From positions 1 through 64,000 of the forward strand of contig NZ_JAYKTS010000014.1 in NCBI RefSeq assembly GCF_037024155.1: DNA of 64,000 bases, given 5' to 3'. This document shows positions 32,513-44,790 of the stretch, one piece after another. Made by a program: the position numbers and the translations under genes. The stretch's first letter is position 1. Each line of letters starts with the position of its first letter. Below the pieces are notes generated by a model. That model was not told the DNA's origin and searched no databases. It saw only the letters and a program-made list of their open reading frames with translations. Source of the stretch: Bacillus sp. 2205SS5-2. Its GTDB lineage: Bacteria; Bacillota; Bacilli; Bacillales; Bacillaceae_K.

Positions 32513-33457
32513 TTAGCTTACTAACCTGCTATCTTCAATGACCTTCTTATACGCTTTTGTTTCAGCATAGATCTCATCCTTTAGTGGATGGAGCTTATTT
32601 TTACGAATTCGATTAAACTGATAAGCCACTAGTACAATATTTGCTAGTAAAGATAATAAGCTGACCACAAAAAATGCAGTTGGATTATGTGTAGTAGGCA
32701 CTGGAGCTAAGCGATCGGCAAATGAAGGGACGGTCATGATAAACATAATCCACAAAGCTAGGGTATGAGCTCGGTGTTGCAACCATGCCCCTTTTTTTAT
32801 GAAAAAGGCAGGGATGGTACAAGCAAGCAATAACGCTAATCCACTATAAAATGAATGGTCTGATATCGCATTATAAGTATAAGCAAAATTCCACAAATCA
32901 TAAGCAATAATCCAACCCCAGAACATATCAGGCCAAATCATATCTTTCGTTTTGTCTCTTGAAATATAGATTCCAACCCAACCACAAATGACGATGATAT
33001 TTAGTAATCCAGCTATTCCATTCATAATATTCCATGGCCCAGACATTACCCAAAGGTGGTCAATATATGTCCCCTCCCACGCGCCATACATAAAAATTTG
33101 GAAATCACGAATAAAGGCTTCAAGAATATTTAGTGCTAATATACCAGGTGGAAACCATAGTACCCACTTCTTTTTCAATAGAGAAGGATAATAACGAATG
33201 GCCATAAAACCAAGAGCACCTGCAAGAGCTGAATAGGTCTTTACCCAATTAAACCAAGTACCCGTACCATATTCATTCCCAGGTGCGGCAGTTGTTGGCC
33301 AAACAAATATAGTTAGGACAATCGGAATAATAAGAAAAAGTAGAATTCCCCCCCATTTTGTCGTACGACTAAATTCATTAAACGCAATTAAACCTAAAAG
33401 AACAAAAAACCAGATTCCCCATCCAATTAAATCGGTTGATTCATAGAGCAAACCCAT
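32513..33457 (-). CDS. Multi-pass membrane protein, DUF5692-like
   Basis: About 314 residues, with eight or nine hydrophobic segments and many Trp residues (GIWFFVLLGLIAFNE, GAWEGTYIDHLWVMSGPWN, DMFWGWIIAYDLWNFAYTYN). The overall look matches the DUF5692 family, which I name with moderate confidence; its function is unknown. The second ATG (33457) fits the AAGGAGG site better than the first (33463). A perfect catabolite-response element lies about 90 bases upstream. Confidence 0.6.
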   Translation of the reverse strand: MGLLYESTDLIGWGIWFFVLLGLIAFNEFSRTTKWGGILLFLIIPIVLTIFVWPTTAAPGNEYGTGTWFNWVKTYSALAGALGFMAIRYYPSLLKKKWVLWFPPGILALNILEAFIRDFQIFMYGAWEGTYIDHLWVMSGPWNIMNGIAGLLNIIVICGWVGIYISRDKTKDMIWPDMFWGWIIAYDLWNFAYTYNAISDHSFYSGLALLLACTIPAFFIKKGAWLQHRAHTLALWIMFIMTVPSFADRLAPVPTTHNPTAFFVVSLLSLLANIVLVAYQFNRIRKNKLHPLKDEIYAETKAYKKVIEDSRLVS

Positions 33458-33543
33458 AACCATTGACCTCCTTAAAAGTTTAAATCGAATTTCGTATCAT
33501 AAGATCTCTAGTTGTTAGCAATCAATTATGAAAAAAATAGTAT

Positions 33544-33557
33544 TGTAAACGCTTTCA
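33544..33557. promoter_or_regulatory. cre site (CcpA operator)
   Basis: TGTAAACGCTTTCA matches the cre consensus TGWAANCGNTNWCA at every position. It lies upstream of the DUF5692-like gene, suggesting carbon-catabolite control. Confidence 0.65.
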
Positions 33558-33736
33558 TACCTATTATACCGAAATAATAGTTTAGATCTGTTTAAAATGG
33601 CAATTGTTCATAAATTATCCATATGTCAAAAGGGATGGTTCTTCTGACCTAGAAAGGAATATGATCAGTATGGAAATCTATCTTCGTAATAGTAGGCATA
33701 CCTTCACGAGAGAGAATGGGGAGCATCTGTCTAGAA

Positions 33737-33899
33737 GGCTCTTTCCACATACTTTGTTGCAGTAGTATACAAAAAAGGAAGGAAACACTTGTTTCTTTCC
33801 TCATTACGGGTTAAAAATGATGAGCAAAGATGTCTGAAGTCACTCTTCATCACGATAGGAGGACTAATAAGAAAAGCCACAATCTTTGCGAAAACAGTA
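33737..33899. repeat. MITE-like repeat, third subtype
   Basis: GGCTCTTTCCACATAC to CAATCTTTGCGAAAACAG; its interior aligns with 25941-26103. Apart from this, a terminator and another copy, the gap 33458-34286 holds nothing recognisable. Confidence 0.6.
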
Positions 33900-34130
33900 C
33901 TCAAGAATGACAGCGCCTTACAAAACACTCATTTTCAAGTTTGATGAATGTGGAGCCCTGACAGAAAAAAGTAGTAAGCAGAGTGGGTACCCATTCTCAG
34001 TTGGACGGTGAAAAAGTTATTTTGAATAATGAACAAGGGATATTAATTCATCGTGTTCTTTAATCAAGGGGAGTACAGGGGGGGAGGTGCTTCGGGTTTA
34101 GAAGCAGAGAATTGCCTTGGAATATAAAAA

Positions 34131-34168
34131 AGTACGCCTCTTCCTTAGACGGAGGAGGCGTACTTTTT
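34131..34168. terminator. Bidirectional terminator near katG
   Basis: AGTACGCCTCTTCC / GGAGGAGGCGTACT, a 14-bp stem with one G-T pair and a 6-base loop, with T-runs in both directions. It probably ends katG transcription despite a MITE between. Confidence 0.7.
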
Positions 34169-34187
34169 ATGTTTCATCCATACGTAA

Positions 34188-34274
34188 GGCTGTTTTCGCA
34201 AATTTTGTTGCTTTTCGAACCAGTCTATAAACGGTAATATAGATTTGTTTCGGGAATCATCAGTGAAAAGAGCC
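34188..34274. repeat. MITE-like repeat, internally deleted copy
   Basis: Left half of the main subtype (GGCTGTTTTCGCAAATTT) joined directly to CAGTGAAAAGAGCC; about 75 bp of the interior is missing. Confidence 0.55.
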
Positions 34275-34286
34275 ATCCGTATAGAT

Positions 34287-36620
<2,334 letters not shown>

Positions 36621-37432
36621 AGCGTGATGCTTAAAAGCTAGCTCTACTTTTCGTTGAGTTAGAAAACGATAGGGTTAACGAGATAGGATTGATAAGGATG
36701 TGAAAAGTTAATAAACCCAATCAAATCTTTAGACTCAATGAAAAAAGCAGGAAGTGACACTATTATTGATGATTTAAAAAAAAGCTTATCTATGGATGAA
36801 AAGTAGATTCATAGATATTGCCGGAAATTTAGGATAGGTGGGGAGAGAAAGGTGGTGGTATATTGTTTATAAAGCTTTACGGAGTTACAATTATTCGGGA
36901 TTAAATGGGGCATTAAAGAGGTTTAGTGAAATATTCAAAAGGGGTTGATAGAAGTAGATAAATTAACACAAAGTAATTTCTATCTTGATTGGGCTAGTCT
37001 TCATTCGTATTAGTGCAATACTTCTACTTCTTTTCCTATTGAAAACTCCTCCATTTCTAGATAAAAAGTAAGAAATCAGTCGAAAAAACCTTACTGCATA
37101 TTTTTTTGTGCCAATAGCAATAAAAGATACGAAAAAGGCCTAAAGAAATGATAAGAAAAGAAATGGAATCTGGTTTCATTCCATTATCATTGTATATATT
37201 TGTTTTTCATTTTTTGGATGGAGCATGTTTTATAAGTAGGTATCTTGCTATTGTTTTTAGGAATTTCAGAAAGTTGATCAATTAATGTTTGAACTTCTTT
37301 GCTTTAAGGGCATATGAAAACAAAAAACCTTCCACAATAAGGGAAAATTGCGGAAGGTTTTTTTGATGGAAATTGACAATTAAAGGACAATAAATATTGA
37401 TTTAAAGATCAAGAATTATGATTATCCTACAT
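36621..37432. other. Gap between katG and the aldo/keto reductase
   Basis: It contains a short-subtype MITE copy at 37052-37140 (CTTACTGCAT block, right end GATACGAAAAAGGCC) and the reductase terminator. Otherwise it is AT-rich sequence with no supported gene. Confidence 0.5.
37321..37364. terminator. Terminator downstream of the aldo/keto reductase
   Basis: AAAAAACCTTCCACAAT pairs with ATTGCGGAAGGTTTTTT (one mismatch). T-runs on both strands make it bidirectional. Confidence 0.8.
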
Positions 37433-38389
37433 TCATTGCGCTAATTTTTCAACCCGTTCATTAATTTTCGTAAAGGTATCTTCGTCCATTTCCCACGATA
37501 AAGCTTCTATATTTTTTTGCAGGTGGTCCATTTTGGTTGCTCCACCTATCACAGGGCCGACTGTATCCTGTTTAATCAACCAGTTTAGGGCAATTTCATG
37601 AATCGGTTTATCAACGATTTCGCTAATCTCTTGTGCGGCTTGTAAGTAAGATTGTAATTTTTCGCCTTGAAGTTTAGGGTTATTAATGGTCACGCCAGTA
37701 TCAAATGTTGTTTTCCCTGCTAGGAGTCCTTGCATTAATGGACTATACGGCAAGAAGAATTGATCATTCTCCTTTAAGAATGGAAGGAGAGAATCTTTTA
37801 CCCGGTAGTCTAATGGGATTCCATGATAGCTGTCTGAATTTTGTTCCAATAGATTATATAATCCTTGATGTGAAACTAATTCTGTAACTTCCATCGCTTG
37901 TTTCATTAATTCAATAGAAAAATTCGAGACTCCGATATGACGTATTTTTCCTTGTTCCTTCAACCCGGCTAATGCTTCCATCGTTTCGCGTATATCCGTC
38001 TTTGCGTCCGGCCAATGAATTTGGTATAAATCTACGTAATCGACCTGAAGTCTTGTTAAACTATCATCGATTTCTTTAAAGATACTCTCCTTGGACAAAT
38101 CATTTCGTACTTCGTTGTTTTCATTCCAGGGAAGCCCTAATTTAGTGGCTAAAAATACTTCGTTTCTTTTTCCTTTCAATGCCTTTCCTACAACCTTTTC
38201 AGCATTTCCTAAACCATAGACCGGAGCAGTATCGATAAAATTAATTCCGCTGTCTATTGCCGAATGAACAATGTGAATGGCTTCTTTTTCAGTGAACTCT
38301 TGCCAATCACTTTTTCCTGAAAATTGCCATGTACCTATTCCGACGACTGATAGTGGATCTTCGATAGAATTGAATTGTTTGTATTGCAT
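37433..38389 (-). CDS. Aldo/keto reductase
   Basis: 318 residues of the AKR TIM-barrel family. The catalytic tetrad is visible: Asp in FIDTAPVYG (with Tyr), Lys in FLATKLGL and His in YQIHWPD. It also has the family motif IGVSNFSIELM. It reduces aldehydes or ketones with NADPH; substrate unknown. It is divergent from the RpiR-type regulator of the ketodeoxygluconate locus, so a link with sugar-aldehyde metabolism is possible. Confidence 0.9.
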   Translation of the reverse strand: MQYKQFNSIEDPLSVVGIGTWQFSGKSDWQEFTEKEAIHIVHSAIDSGINFIDTAPVYGLGNAEKVVGKALKGKRNEVFLATKLGLPWNENNEVRNDLSKESIFKEIDDSLTRLQVDYVDLYQIHWPDAKTDIRETMEALAGLKEQGKIRHIGVSNFSIELMKQAMEVTELVSHQGLYNLLEQNSDSYHGIPLDYRVKDSLLPFLKENDQFFLPYSPLMQGLLAGKTTFDTGVTINNPKLQGEKLQSYLQAAQEISEIVDKPIHEIALNWLIKQDTVGPVIGGATKMDHLQKNIEALSWEMDEDTFTKINERVEKLAQ

Positions 38390-38553
38390 AAAAAAAACCT
38401 CCCCAATTAGATATTCGATAAATGTAAAAAAACTACATCATTCGCGAAGATTATAACATACTTTTAATAATAGGATAGAGAAAGAGTGTGGAATTTTGGT
38501 TAAGAGCAGTTTTTCAATAAAATAATTCACATTTTCGTAATAAAATATACATC

Positions 38554-38613
38554 AGAAAGCGCTTGCAGACCATAGGTTAGTTTGCTACTATTTAAATTAT
38601 AGTAAATTTACTA
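38554..38613 (+). promoter_or_regulatory. cre-like site and palindromic operator before the RpiR gene
   Basis: AGAAAGCGCTTGCA (38554-38567) is a near match to the cre consensus with two mismatches. TAGTAAATTTACTA (38600-38613) is a perfect 14-base palindrome of the kind bound by HexR/RpiR-type proteins, so autoregulation is plausible. Confidence 0.5.
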
Positions 38614-38634
38614 CATTTTAGAGGTTGTGGAAAA

Positions 38635-39492
38635 ATGGAACAAACTACGAAGATAATAGAAACGGTAAAGGAAAATATCCATTCATATAGCAAATCAGAA
38701 CGGAGATTGGCGGAAGTATTGTTAGAAAAACCTCACGAGATCGCTGATATGAGCATTGGAAAAATGGCAAGTGAAGCGAAGGTATCGGATCCAACAGTCG
38801 TTAGATTCTGTCGTTCTTTAGGTTTTGATGGCTTTAAGGAATTCAAGCTCCAACTTGTGCGCGAACTAGCTGTTGGCCAGCAATACGTACACCGTGAAGT
38901 GCTTCCAGGGGATCGTGCAGCTGATTATATTAGTAAAATTGGAAATTCTACGATTGATGTTTTAACTACTCTTGTAAATAAACTAGATTCTGAGGAAGTA
39001 GAACGGGTAGTCCAAACATTGGCTACTTCAAATTGGATTGAATTTTGGGGATTTGGTGCATCTGCGGCTGTCGCAACGGACGCCTATCACAAGTTTTTCC
39101 GATTAGGCATCCCGTGTAATTCATACTCTGATTCACATATGCAAAGTATGTCTGCGAGTGTACTTCATTCAGATTCTGTGGTCGTTGCGATATCCCATAC
39201 AGGAAGATCGAAGGAATTGATCGAAAATGTTCGCCTAGCCAAGAAAACTGGTGCAATCGTGCTTGGAATTACATCCCCAGATTCACCTCTGGCAAAAGAA
39301 TGTTCGCAAACATTATGTGTTGAAATGGATGAAGATACCGATATTTTCACACCACTGGTATCGAGGATGGCTCATCTTTTGACCTTAGACTTTCTAGTCG
39401 TGGGTGTCGCTCTCCGAAGAGGTCAAAAAGTGACAGATAGAATGAAAAAAATGAAGGAAGCATTATCACATATGAGATTGGAAGAAGAGTGA
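38635..39492 (+). CDS. RpiR/HexR-family transcriptional regulator
   Basis: 285 residues. The N-terminal helix-turn-helix is KMASEAKVSDPTVVRFCRSLGFDGFKEF (residues ~42-70, quoted in two parts: KMASEAKVSDPTVVRF and CRSLGFDGFKEF). A SIS sugar-phosphate domain follows from about residue 125 (WGFGASA, VAISHTGRSKEL, LGITSPDSPLA). HexR-type members sense KDPG and control Entner-Doudoroff genes. The downstream aldolase and kinase fit that role. Confidence 0.9.
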   Translation: MEQTTKIIETVKENIHSYSKSERRLAEVLLEKPHEIADMSIGKMASEAKVSDPTVVRFCRSLGFDGFKEFKLQLVRELAVGQQYVHREVLPGDRAADYISKIGNSTIDVLTTLVNKLDSEEVERVVQTLATSNWIEFWGFGASAAVATDAYHKFFRLGIPCNSYSDSHMQSMSASVLHSDSVVVAISHTGRSKELIENVRLAKKTGAIVLGITSPDSPLAKECSQTLCVEMDEDTDIFTPLVSRMAHLLTLDFLVVGVALRRGQKVTDRMKKMKEALSHMRLEEE

Positions 39493-39637
39493 GTAAACCA
39501 ATTTAATAAGTGAATTTAGAAATCGTTGTTGTTTAATAGATCGAAAAAGAAACTGAGAAAGAGAGGGTAGATTGAGTATATAACGAGATCGATCCTCTCA
39601 ACTATATTTCAAAAAGAAGAGAAGGGATGGGAGGGTT

Positions 39638-40630
39638 TTGACAGAAAAGAGTCCTTTAAAGGTGGTTATCCTCAATGCAGACTATCCTCACTATGAAATA
39701 GAAAAGGATGTTCTTAGTCCTTTCTCTATGAATCTATGTGAAATCCAGGTGTCTACAAACGCTGATGAACTAATGAAAGCCGTTCAAGATGCGGATGCCG
39801 TCTTGGTCCGTCAAGCCGTTTTGAATAAAAAGGTGATTGAGGCAATGAGAAGGTGTAAAATCATCGTCCGCTATGGTGTAGGTGTAGATAATATTGATTT
39901 GATTGCTGCGAAAAGAAAAAGAATTTATGTTGCAAACGTACCTGATTACGGGAGTGAAGAAGTAGCAGATCATGCACTAGCTCTCATGCTTAGTGTAGCC
40001 CGAAGAACGGTTACACGAGATCGAGATGTAAAGAACGGGCGCTGGAATATCGGGGCAAGAGAGCCGATTCACTCATTTAATGGTAAAACATTAGGGATTA
40101 TTGGGTATGGACAGATTGGCCGGATTTTTCATCGCAAGGTATCTGGATTAGGTTTTAGCAAAGTGCTCGTCTATGATCCCTATTTAATGGACACAAACAC
40201 GAATGTAATAAAGGTTGAGCTGGAGACCCTCTGCCGTCAAGCTGATTTCATCTCAATCCATTCACCGCTTACAGGTAAAAATCATCGTTTGATGGATGGC
40301 GATATGATTTCTTTGATGAAGCCAACCTCAATTCTTGTCAATACCTCAAGAGGAGGATTGATTGACGAAGAAGCATTGGTAGAGGCTCTTGAAACGGATC
40401 AGATTTTCGGAGCAGGGCTTGATGTATTTGAAACCGAACCACCCGATTATTCTTCCCCATTATTTCACATGAGAAATGTGGTTGTTTCGGATCATACGGG
40501 TTGGTATTCTGAAGAGTCGTTACAAAAATTACAAAAGAAAGCAGCGCAGGAGATTGCAAGAGTGTTTTCTGGAAAAAAACCAATTTCCTGGATGAACTGT
40601 TGGGGGGACACTGACAATGCAAACCTATGA
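39638..40630 (+). CDS. D-2-hydroxyacid dehydrogenase
   Basis: 330 residues of the phosphoglycerate/formate dehydrogenase-like family. The NAD motif is IGYGQIGRIF. The catalytic residues are Arg in VNTSRGGLID, Glu in VFETEPPDY and His in VSDHTGWYS. The TTG start has GGGAGGG just upstream. It overlaps the aldolase gene by 14 bases, so it belongs to this operon. It could reduce a 2-keto acid (2-ketogluconate-type or pyruvate-type); the substrate is not readable. Confidence 0.85.
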   Translation: MTEKSPLKVVILNADYPHYEIEKDVLSPFSMNLCEIQVSTNADELMKAVQDADAVLVRQAVLNKKVIEAMRRCKIIVRYGVGVDNIDLIAAKRKRIYVANVPDYGSEEVADHALALMLSVARRTVTRDRDVKNGRWNIGAREPIHSFNGKTLGIIGYGQIGRIFHRKVSGLGFSKVLVYDPYLMDTNTNVIKVELETLCRQADFISIHSPLTGKNHRLMDGDMISLMKPTSILVNTSRGGLIDEEALVEALETDQIFGAGLDVFETEPPDYSSPLFHMRNVVVSDHTGWYSEESLQKLQKKAAQEIARVFSGKKPISWMNCWGDTDNANL

Positions 40631-41255
40631 GGTGAGACATGTTTTTGACAAATTAAGCAAGTATAAAATCGTGCCCGTCATTAGAGCAGATTCTCAAGAG
40701 ATTGCTCACAATGCCGTATCGACTCTAAAAGCTGTAGGCTTTCAAACAGCAGAAATTACATTAACCGTTCCTGGTGCGATCGACTTAATCACTCATTTTT
40801 CAAAAAGAGAGGATCTCCTTGTTGGTGCAGGAACGGTAAAGGATCTTCGGAATGCTGAGGAATGTATCAAAGCAGGTGCACAATACATTATTTCACCATT
40901 AATTGTCGATGGACTTCCGGAACTCTGTAAAGAAGCAGGGGTCTGCTGTATCATGAGTGGATTAACACCAAACGAAGTTTACTATGCTTGGAGAAAAGGC
41001 AGCAACGCAGTCAAAGTGTTTCCTGCGAATTCAGCCGGAGGACCGGGACATGTAAAAGCTTTAAAATCGGTGTTGCCAGATATCCCGCTGGTACCTACAG
41101 GTGGAGTGAACCTTGAAAATATTAATGCATTTTTCGATGCAGGTGCTTCGTTTGTAGGCGTTGGCAGTGACCTGGTCAATAAACATCTACTTGAGGAAGG
41201 TAACAGTGAAGAAGTGGCGAACTTAGGAAGAAAATTCCTCGATAAAATATTTTAA
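40617..41255 (+). CDS. eda: KDPG / KHG aldolase
   Basis: 212 residues, the normal length. The Schiff-base lysine is in AVKVFPAN, and PVIRA and TAEITLTVPGA hold the conserved Arg and Glu. It cleaves 2-keto-3-deoxy-6-phosphogluconate to pyruvate and glyceraldehyde-3-phosphate. With the sugar kinase downstream it completes catabolism of 2-keto-3-deoxygluconate. Confidence 0.9.
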   Translation: MQTYEVRHVFDKLSKYKIVPVIRADSQEIAHNAVSTLKAVGFQTAEITLTVPGAIDLITHFSKREDLLVGAGTVKDLRNAEECIKAGAQYIISPLIVDGLPELCKEAGVCCIMSGLTPNEVYYAWRKGSNAVKVFPANSAGGPGHVKALKSVLPDIPLVPTGGVNLENINAFFDAGASFVGVGSDLVNKHLLEEGNSEEVANLGRKFLDKIF

Positions 41256-41710
41256 AAGAAACATTGGAATAGTTATATAAAGTTGCATTTGCTTCTATAG
41301 ATAATGCGGTTGAAAAAATAGGACGAATCTGTTTTATCGATATTGAAAACCAATCATGAATCAACGAGTGGAAAGTAGCTGACCCACTTGTTCATGTTTT
41401 TAAGGTACCGAATGAGGAAATTGACGAATCAACAGAAGGAAGTGTCAAGGAAAACAGTGAACTTGCTGAAGTTGCTTGCGAGGATTACGTAAATAATGAG
41501 GCATGATCAAATCTAATTATAGTTGTAAGAAGTGTGTTAGAAATCAAAAGATTTATTGTCGATTCACAGCATTTTCCATTGCTTACACCATTTACGATTA
41601 AAGTGTGAGATAGGAGAGAGTCTTCGAGGACGGGGAAGCACCTATCTAGGAAATGATTCGAATAGGAAAGCAAAATACATACAGAATTTAGTCATAGAGG
41701 AGGTTATCAA
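41256..41710 (+). pseudogene. Unidentified coding remnant between aldolase and kinase
   Basis: Protein-like strings occur in pieces (for example KVADPLVHVF followed by an acidic stretch ending EDYVNNEA and a stop near 41505), with no start and several stops. This suggests a decayed gene that once stood between eda and kdgK. Family not recognised. Confidence 0.3.
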
Positions 41711-42652
41711 ATGGATATTCTCGCATTAGGAGAACCATTAATGGAATTTAGCAAAACGATTGACCCATCCAAGGAAAGCCCGTATCTCCCAGGCTATGGT
41801 GGAGATACATCAAATTTCGCGATCGCTGCCGCTAGACAAGGGGCAAAAGTAGGTTACCTTACTAGAGTGGGGACAGACATGTTTGGGGATCAATTTCTTG
41901 ATTTATGGAGAAAGGAAGGGGTAAATACAAGTCTAGTAACCCAAGATTCCGAAGCAAAGACGGGTATTTATTTTATTTCTCATACAAAGAATGGACATCA
42001 GTTCTCTTATTATAGAAAAGATTCAGCTGCTAGTCGTCTGAAATCTGAAGACGTACCAGAGGAGGCAATTATCGGTAGTAAGCTCCTGCATGTTTCTGGT
42101 ATTAGCCAAGCCATCAGTATAACTAGCTGTGATGCTGTCTTTAAAGCCATTGAGATTGCTCGTTCAAATGGGATTAAAGTTTCATATGATGCCAACCTCC
42201 GTCTAGATCTTTGGCCGCTATCAAGAGCCAGGGCGATCATTCATGCAACCGCGCCATTAGCCGATATCTTCTTGCCAAGCCTAGATGAAGCTCAACTGCT
42301 TTCAGGGAAGGAGAAACCCGTGCAGATTGCCGATTACTATATGAAACTAGGAGTAAATCTACTTGTGCTCAAGCTAGGAAAAGAAGGTGTACTCGTTGCT
42401 ACTCCTCACGAACACCGTTTTATCGAGGGATTCTCGGTTGATACTGTAGATGCAACGGGTGCTGGAGATACGTTTGATGGTGCCTTCATTTCGCAGTATT
42501 TAACAGGTGCCTCCAATGAGTATGCAGCTAAATATTCCAATGCGGCTGCAGCCTTATCGACCACCGGATACGGAGCAGTTTCACCGATTCCTACAAAAAA
42601 GAAAGTAGAAGAATTTCTGGAATCGAAGGGACAGATCTCTTCTCCTAATTAA
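41711..42652 (+). CDS. kdgK: 2-keto-3-deoxygluconate kinase (PfkB family)
   Basis: 313 residues of the ribokinase/PfkB family. It has the early GGDTSNFAIAAARQGA substrate motif and the signature DATGAGDTFDGAF with the catalytic Asp (near residue 256). The sequence and its neighbours (KDPG aldolase, HexR-like regulator) point to KDG to KDPG phosphorylation. GAGGAGG lies before the ATG. Confidence 0.85.
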   Translation: MDILALGEPLMEFSKTIDPSKESPYLPGYGGDTSNFAIAAARQGAKVGYLTRVGTDMFGDQFLDLWRKEGVNTSLVTQDSEAKTGIYFISHTKNGHQFSYYRKDSAASRLKSEDVPEEAIIGSKLLHVSGISQAISITSCDAVFKAIEIARSNGIKVSYDANLRLDLWPLSRARAIIHATAPLADIFLPSLDEAQLLSGKEKPVQIADYYMKLGVNLLVLKLGKEGVLVATPHEHRFIEGFSVDTVDATGAGDTFDGAFISQYLTGASNEYAAKYSNAAAALSTTGYGAVSPIPTKKKVEEFLESKGQISSPN

Positions 42653-42911
42653 GATAGTATCGACAAACAATGAGTGTACTAGAGTCAAGTTTTCACAAAA
42701 GGGAGCACCTTCACCCTTCTTGTCCTTACGTAACATGAGACATAAAACCCATGATTTTTGACGGGTGAAGCTAAAAGCCACCACAAAATAATCGAGTCCA
42801 TTGGGGTTCTGAATAGTTAAATGGTCAAAAATCACTCAAACAGTTTGTCTTAAAACGCATTGTCAAAAAAATAGTAACAGTCAGAAAGGATCAATCATGA
42901 TCTGTTTCTCA

Positions 42912-42956
42912 GAATCACCGCAACTCTAACTATTAGGGATGTTGGTGATTTTTTTG
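42912..42956 (+). terminator. Probable terminator of the kdgK operon
   Basis: AATCAC...CAAC pairs with GTTG...GTGATT with a small bulge, followed by seven T. It lies about 260 bases after kdgK; nothing else is seen between. Confidence 0.5.
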
Positions 42957-42981
42957 TATCATAAATTTCGGGTGGAATCGA

Positions 42982-43257
42982 TCACTTGATTTTCAAACTC
43001 AATCCAATGAGCAAAACACCGGTAATTAGGCAAATAGCTTTAAGGAAAGAGATTCTTCCTGTCAGGCCAATAAGCCCGATTGCAGTGGTTGTAAAAAAGA
43101 TGGTCGGTCCGACAATGGCGAGTAGAGTGTTAATCGTGAAAGCTTTTTCTAAATCATTGAATTTTAACATCAACATGGCTGCTCCGAGTTCGATGCACCC
43201 TGAAAGAATTCGCAATGCCACCATGGCAAGAACTGCTTTTTCTATGAAAATAAACAT
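42982..43257 (-). CDS. yqhV: YqhV-like (DUF2619) small membrane protein
   Basis: 91 residues with three hydrophobic segments: residues ~5-33 with ALRILSGCIELGAAMLMLKF, ~42-63 and ~70-88. The length and first block match the YqhV/DUF2619 family of Bacillus. No molecular function is established. The gene is separate from the spoIIIA region where yqhV usually sits. Confidence 0.7.
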   Translation of the reverse strand: MFIFIEKAVLAMVALRILSGCIELGAAMLMLKFNDLEKAFTINTLLAIVGPTIFFTTTAIGLIGLTGRISFLKAICLITGVLLIGLSLKIK

Positions 43258-44176
43258 TTTACCGCTCCTTGTATAATTAACATTTTCATTGGTTGAATGA
43301 ATAGTGAAAGCGAAAACTCTAACCTAAAAGCTACCTATCTCAACATATGCTCGTTTCTAGTTGTTTAGTATAGGAATGCCCGGGTGCCAAGGGGGGTGCC
43401 AAGGGGACGCTTCCTCTGGTTTTTTTGTGAAAGGGTGTTTATCCCTGCTAACTGATTGAAAAAACTACCGCACAAGCCGTATTTGTGGATGCTCATTTAA
43501 GATTGTTCCAGATAGGTTCGACTTCTAGTGATAACAAAGTCCATTAACATAATTCTTAAAAGATGGCTGTTTTCGCAAAAATCGAGGCTTTTCGAATCAG
43601 TTTATTATCGTTGATATAGCATTGTTTCGGTCATCATTTCGTTTATTTTTGATGGAAATCAACAATTAAAAGGGAAGATTTAATCAATAATCAGATGAAT
43701 TAGCAACAATGTATACGAAACCCCTATGTCCTTCCAGACACCGCAATAGATGAAAATGGATTCTAGTGGTTTAGTCTTAATCCTTTCAGTAAGCGATGAT
43801 AAAGCAGGTACTAAGATGATCTTAGCACCTGAAAGAGACACAAGTTGACAAACATTTCCGATGGTTAGAATGATGCCGCAACGGTGCATCTAGCGGAAAT
43901 ATGTCTGGTTATGACTGTGCTCACAGTCACTATAAACTTTATGAAAGTGCAGGTAAAAAACAAGAAAGTTACAAAAAAATTGATTAGCCATTTTGGGAGG
44001 GTGCTTTTTTGCGCCAAAATCAGCATCAAAATCCATTTTCGTATAAATAGTTCCAACAATAAAGAATCTGACACCAGTGCGCTGAAGTTTTACCTCTCCG
44101 GGGGTCAGGCAATTTTTTTAGCGGTTGCTTATTTCTAAATTTTCAAAAAACTATTAAAAAAAGACAATAGTGTCGA
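43258..44176. other. Gap with a complete MITE copy
   Basis: 43565-43724 is a full main-subtype MITE (GGCTGTTTTCGCAAAAAT to ATGTATACGAAACCCC). Near 43380-43410 there is a short GGGTGCCAAGGGG duplication. No supported gene. Confidence 0.55.
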
Positions 44177-44212
44177 TATAATAATGATTAATAAACGACA
44201 TGATTGTCGTTT
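44177..44212 (+). promoter_or_regulatory. Promoter -10 with TetR-type operator
   Basis: TATAAT (44177-44182) is followed by a perfect inverted repeat AAACGACA-TGAT-TGTCGTTT (44193-44212), 20 bases before the broken MFS gene. It is the likely binding site of the TetR regulator encoded downstream. Confidence 0.6.
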
Positions 44213-44231
44213 TTTTGAAGGGGGTGTCAAA

Positions 44232-44790
44232 ATGGGTTCTTCAGTGAAAAAGAATAAACACGTCATCACCTTGATGACCGCACAAGCGATTTCAAGCTTA
44301 GGAGATTGGTTAAGTATTGTAGCGATTATTACGTTAGTTGGATTAAAATGGGAAGGTACGCCGATGCAAATGTCCTTTGTCATTTTAAGCTTGGCGATAC
44401 CGATGGCTTTATTAGGACCAATCTCTGGAACCGTTGCAGATCGTATGGAACGGAAAAGACTGATGTTTTTTTCAGATGTGATCAGAGGTGGGCTCATTCT
44501 TTTATTGACTCTTGCAACGAATGTTTGGATGGTTTACGGGTGCTTGTTTCTCATTGGAATCTTCTCATCAATCTTTATACCAGCGAAGAATGGAAAATTA
44601 AAAGAATTTATTTAAGCACAAAGATTATTGGTCCATTAATCAGTGGAATCCTTGTTTCAACGTTGGGAACATACAATGTTTTCTATCTTGATTCAGCAAC
44701 CTTTTTCATCTCAGCCACCCTCATTTTCTTTTTACCTGAAGCACTAAATGAACCAGAGGCTTCTGGGGGAGTGGAAAAAAGATGCCACCG
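44232..44790 (+). pseudogene. Broken MFS exporter (YfiS-like)
   Basis: Starts as a normal MFS protein (SSLGDWLSIVAIITLVGLKW, then ISGTVADRMERKRLMFF) through about four membrane segments to IFIPAKNGKLKEFI and a stop at 44615. A second frame then continues STKIIGPLISGILVSTLGT and one or two segments, and stops being MFS-like where the TetR gene begins. An internal deletion with frame change plus loss of the C-terminal half explains this. It resembles the yfiR-yfiS (TetR-MFS) arrangement. Confidence 0.8.
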
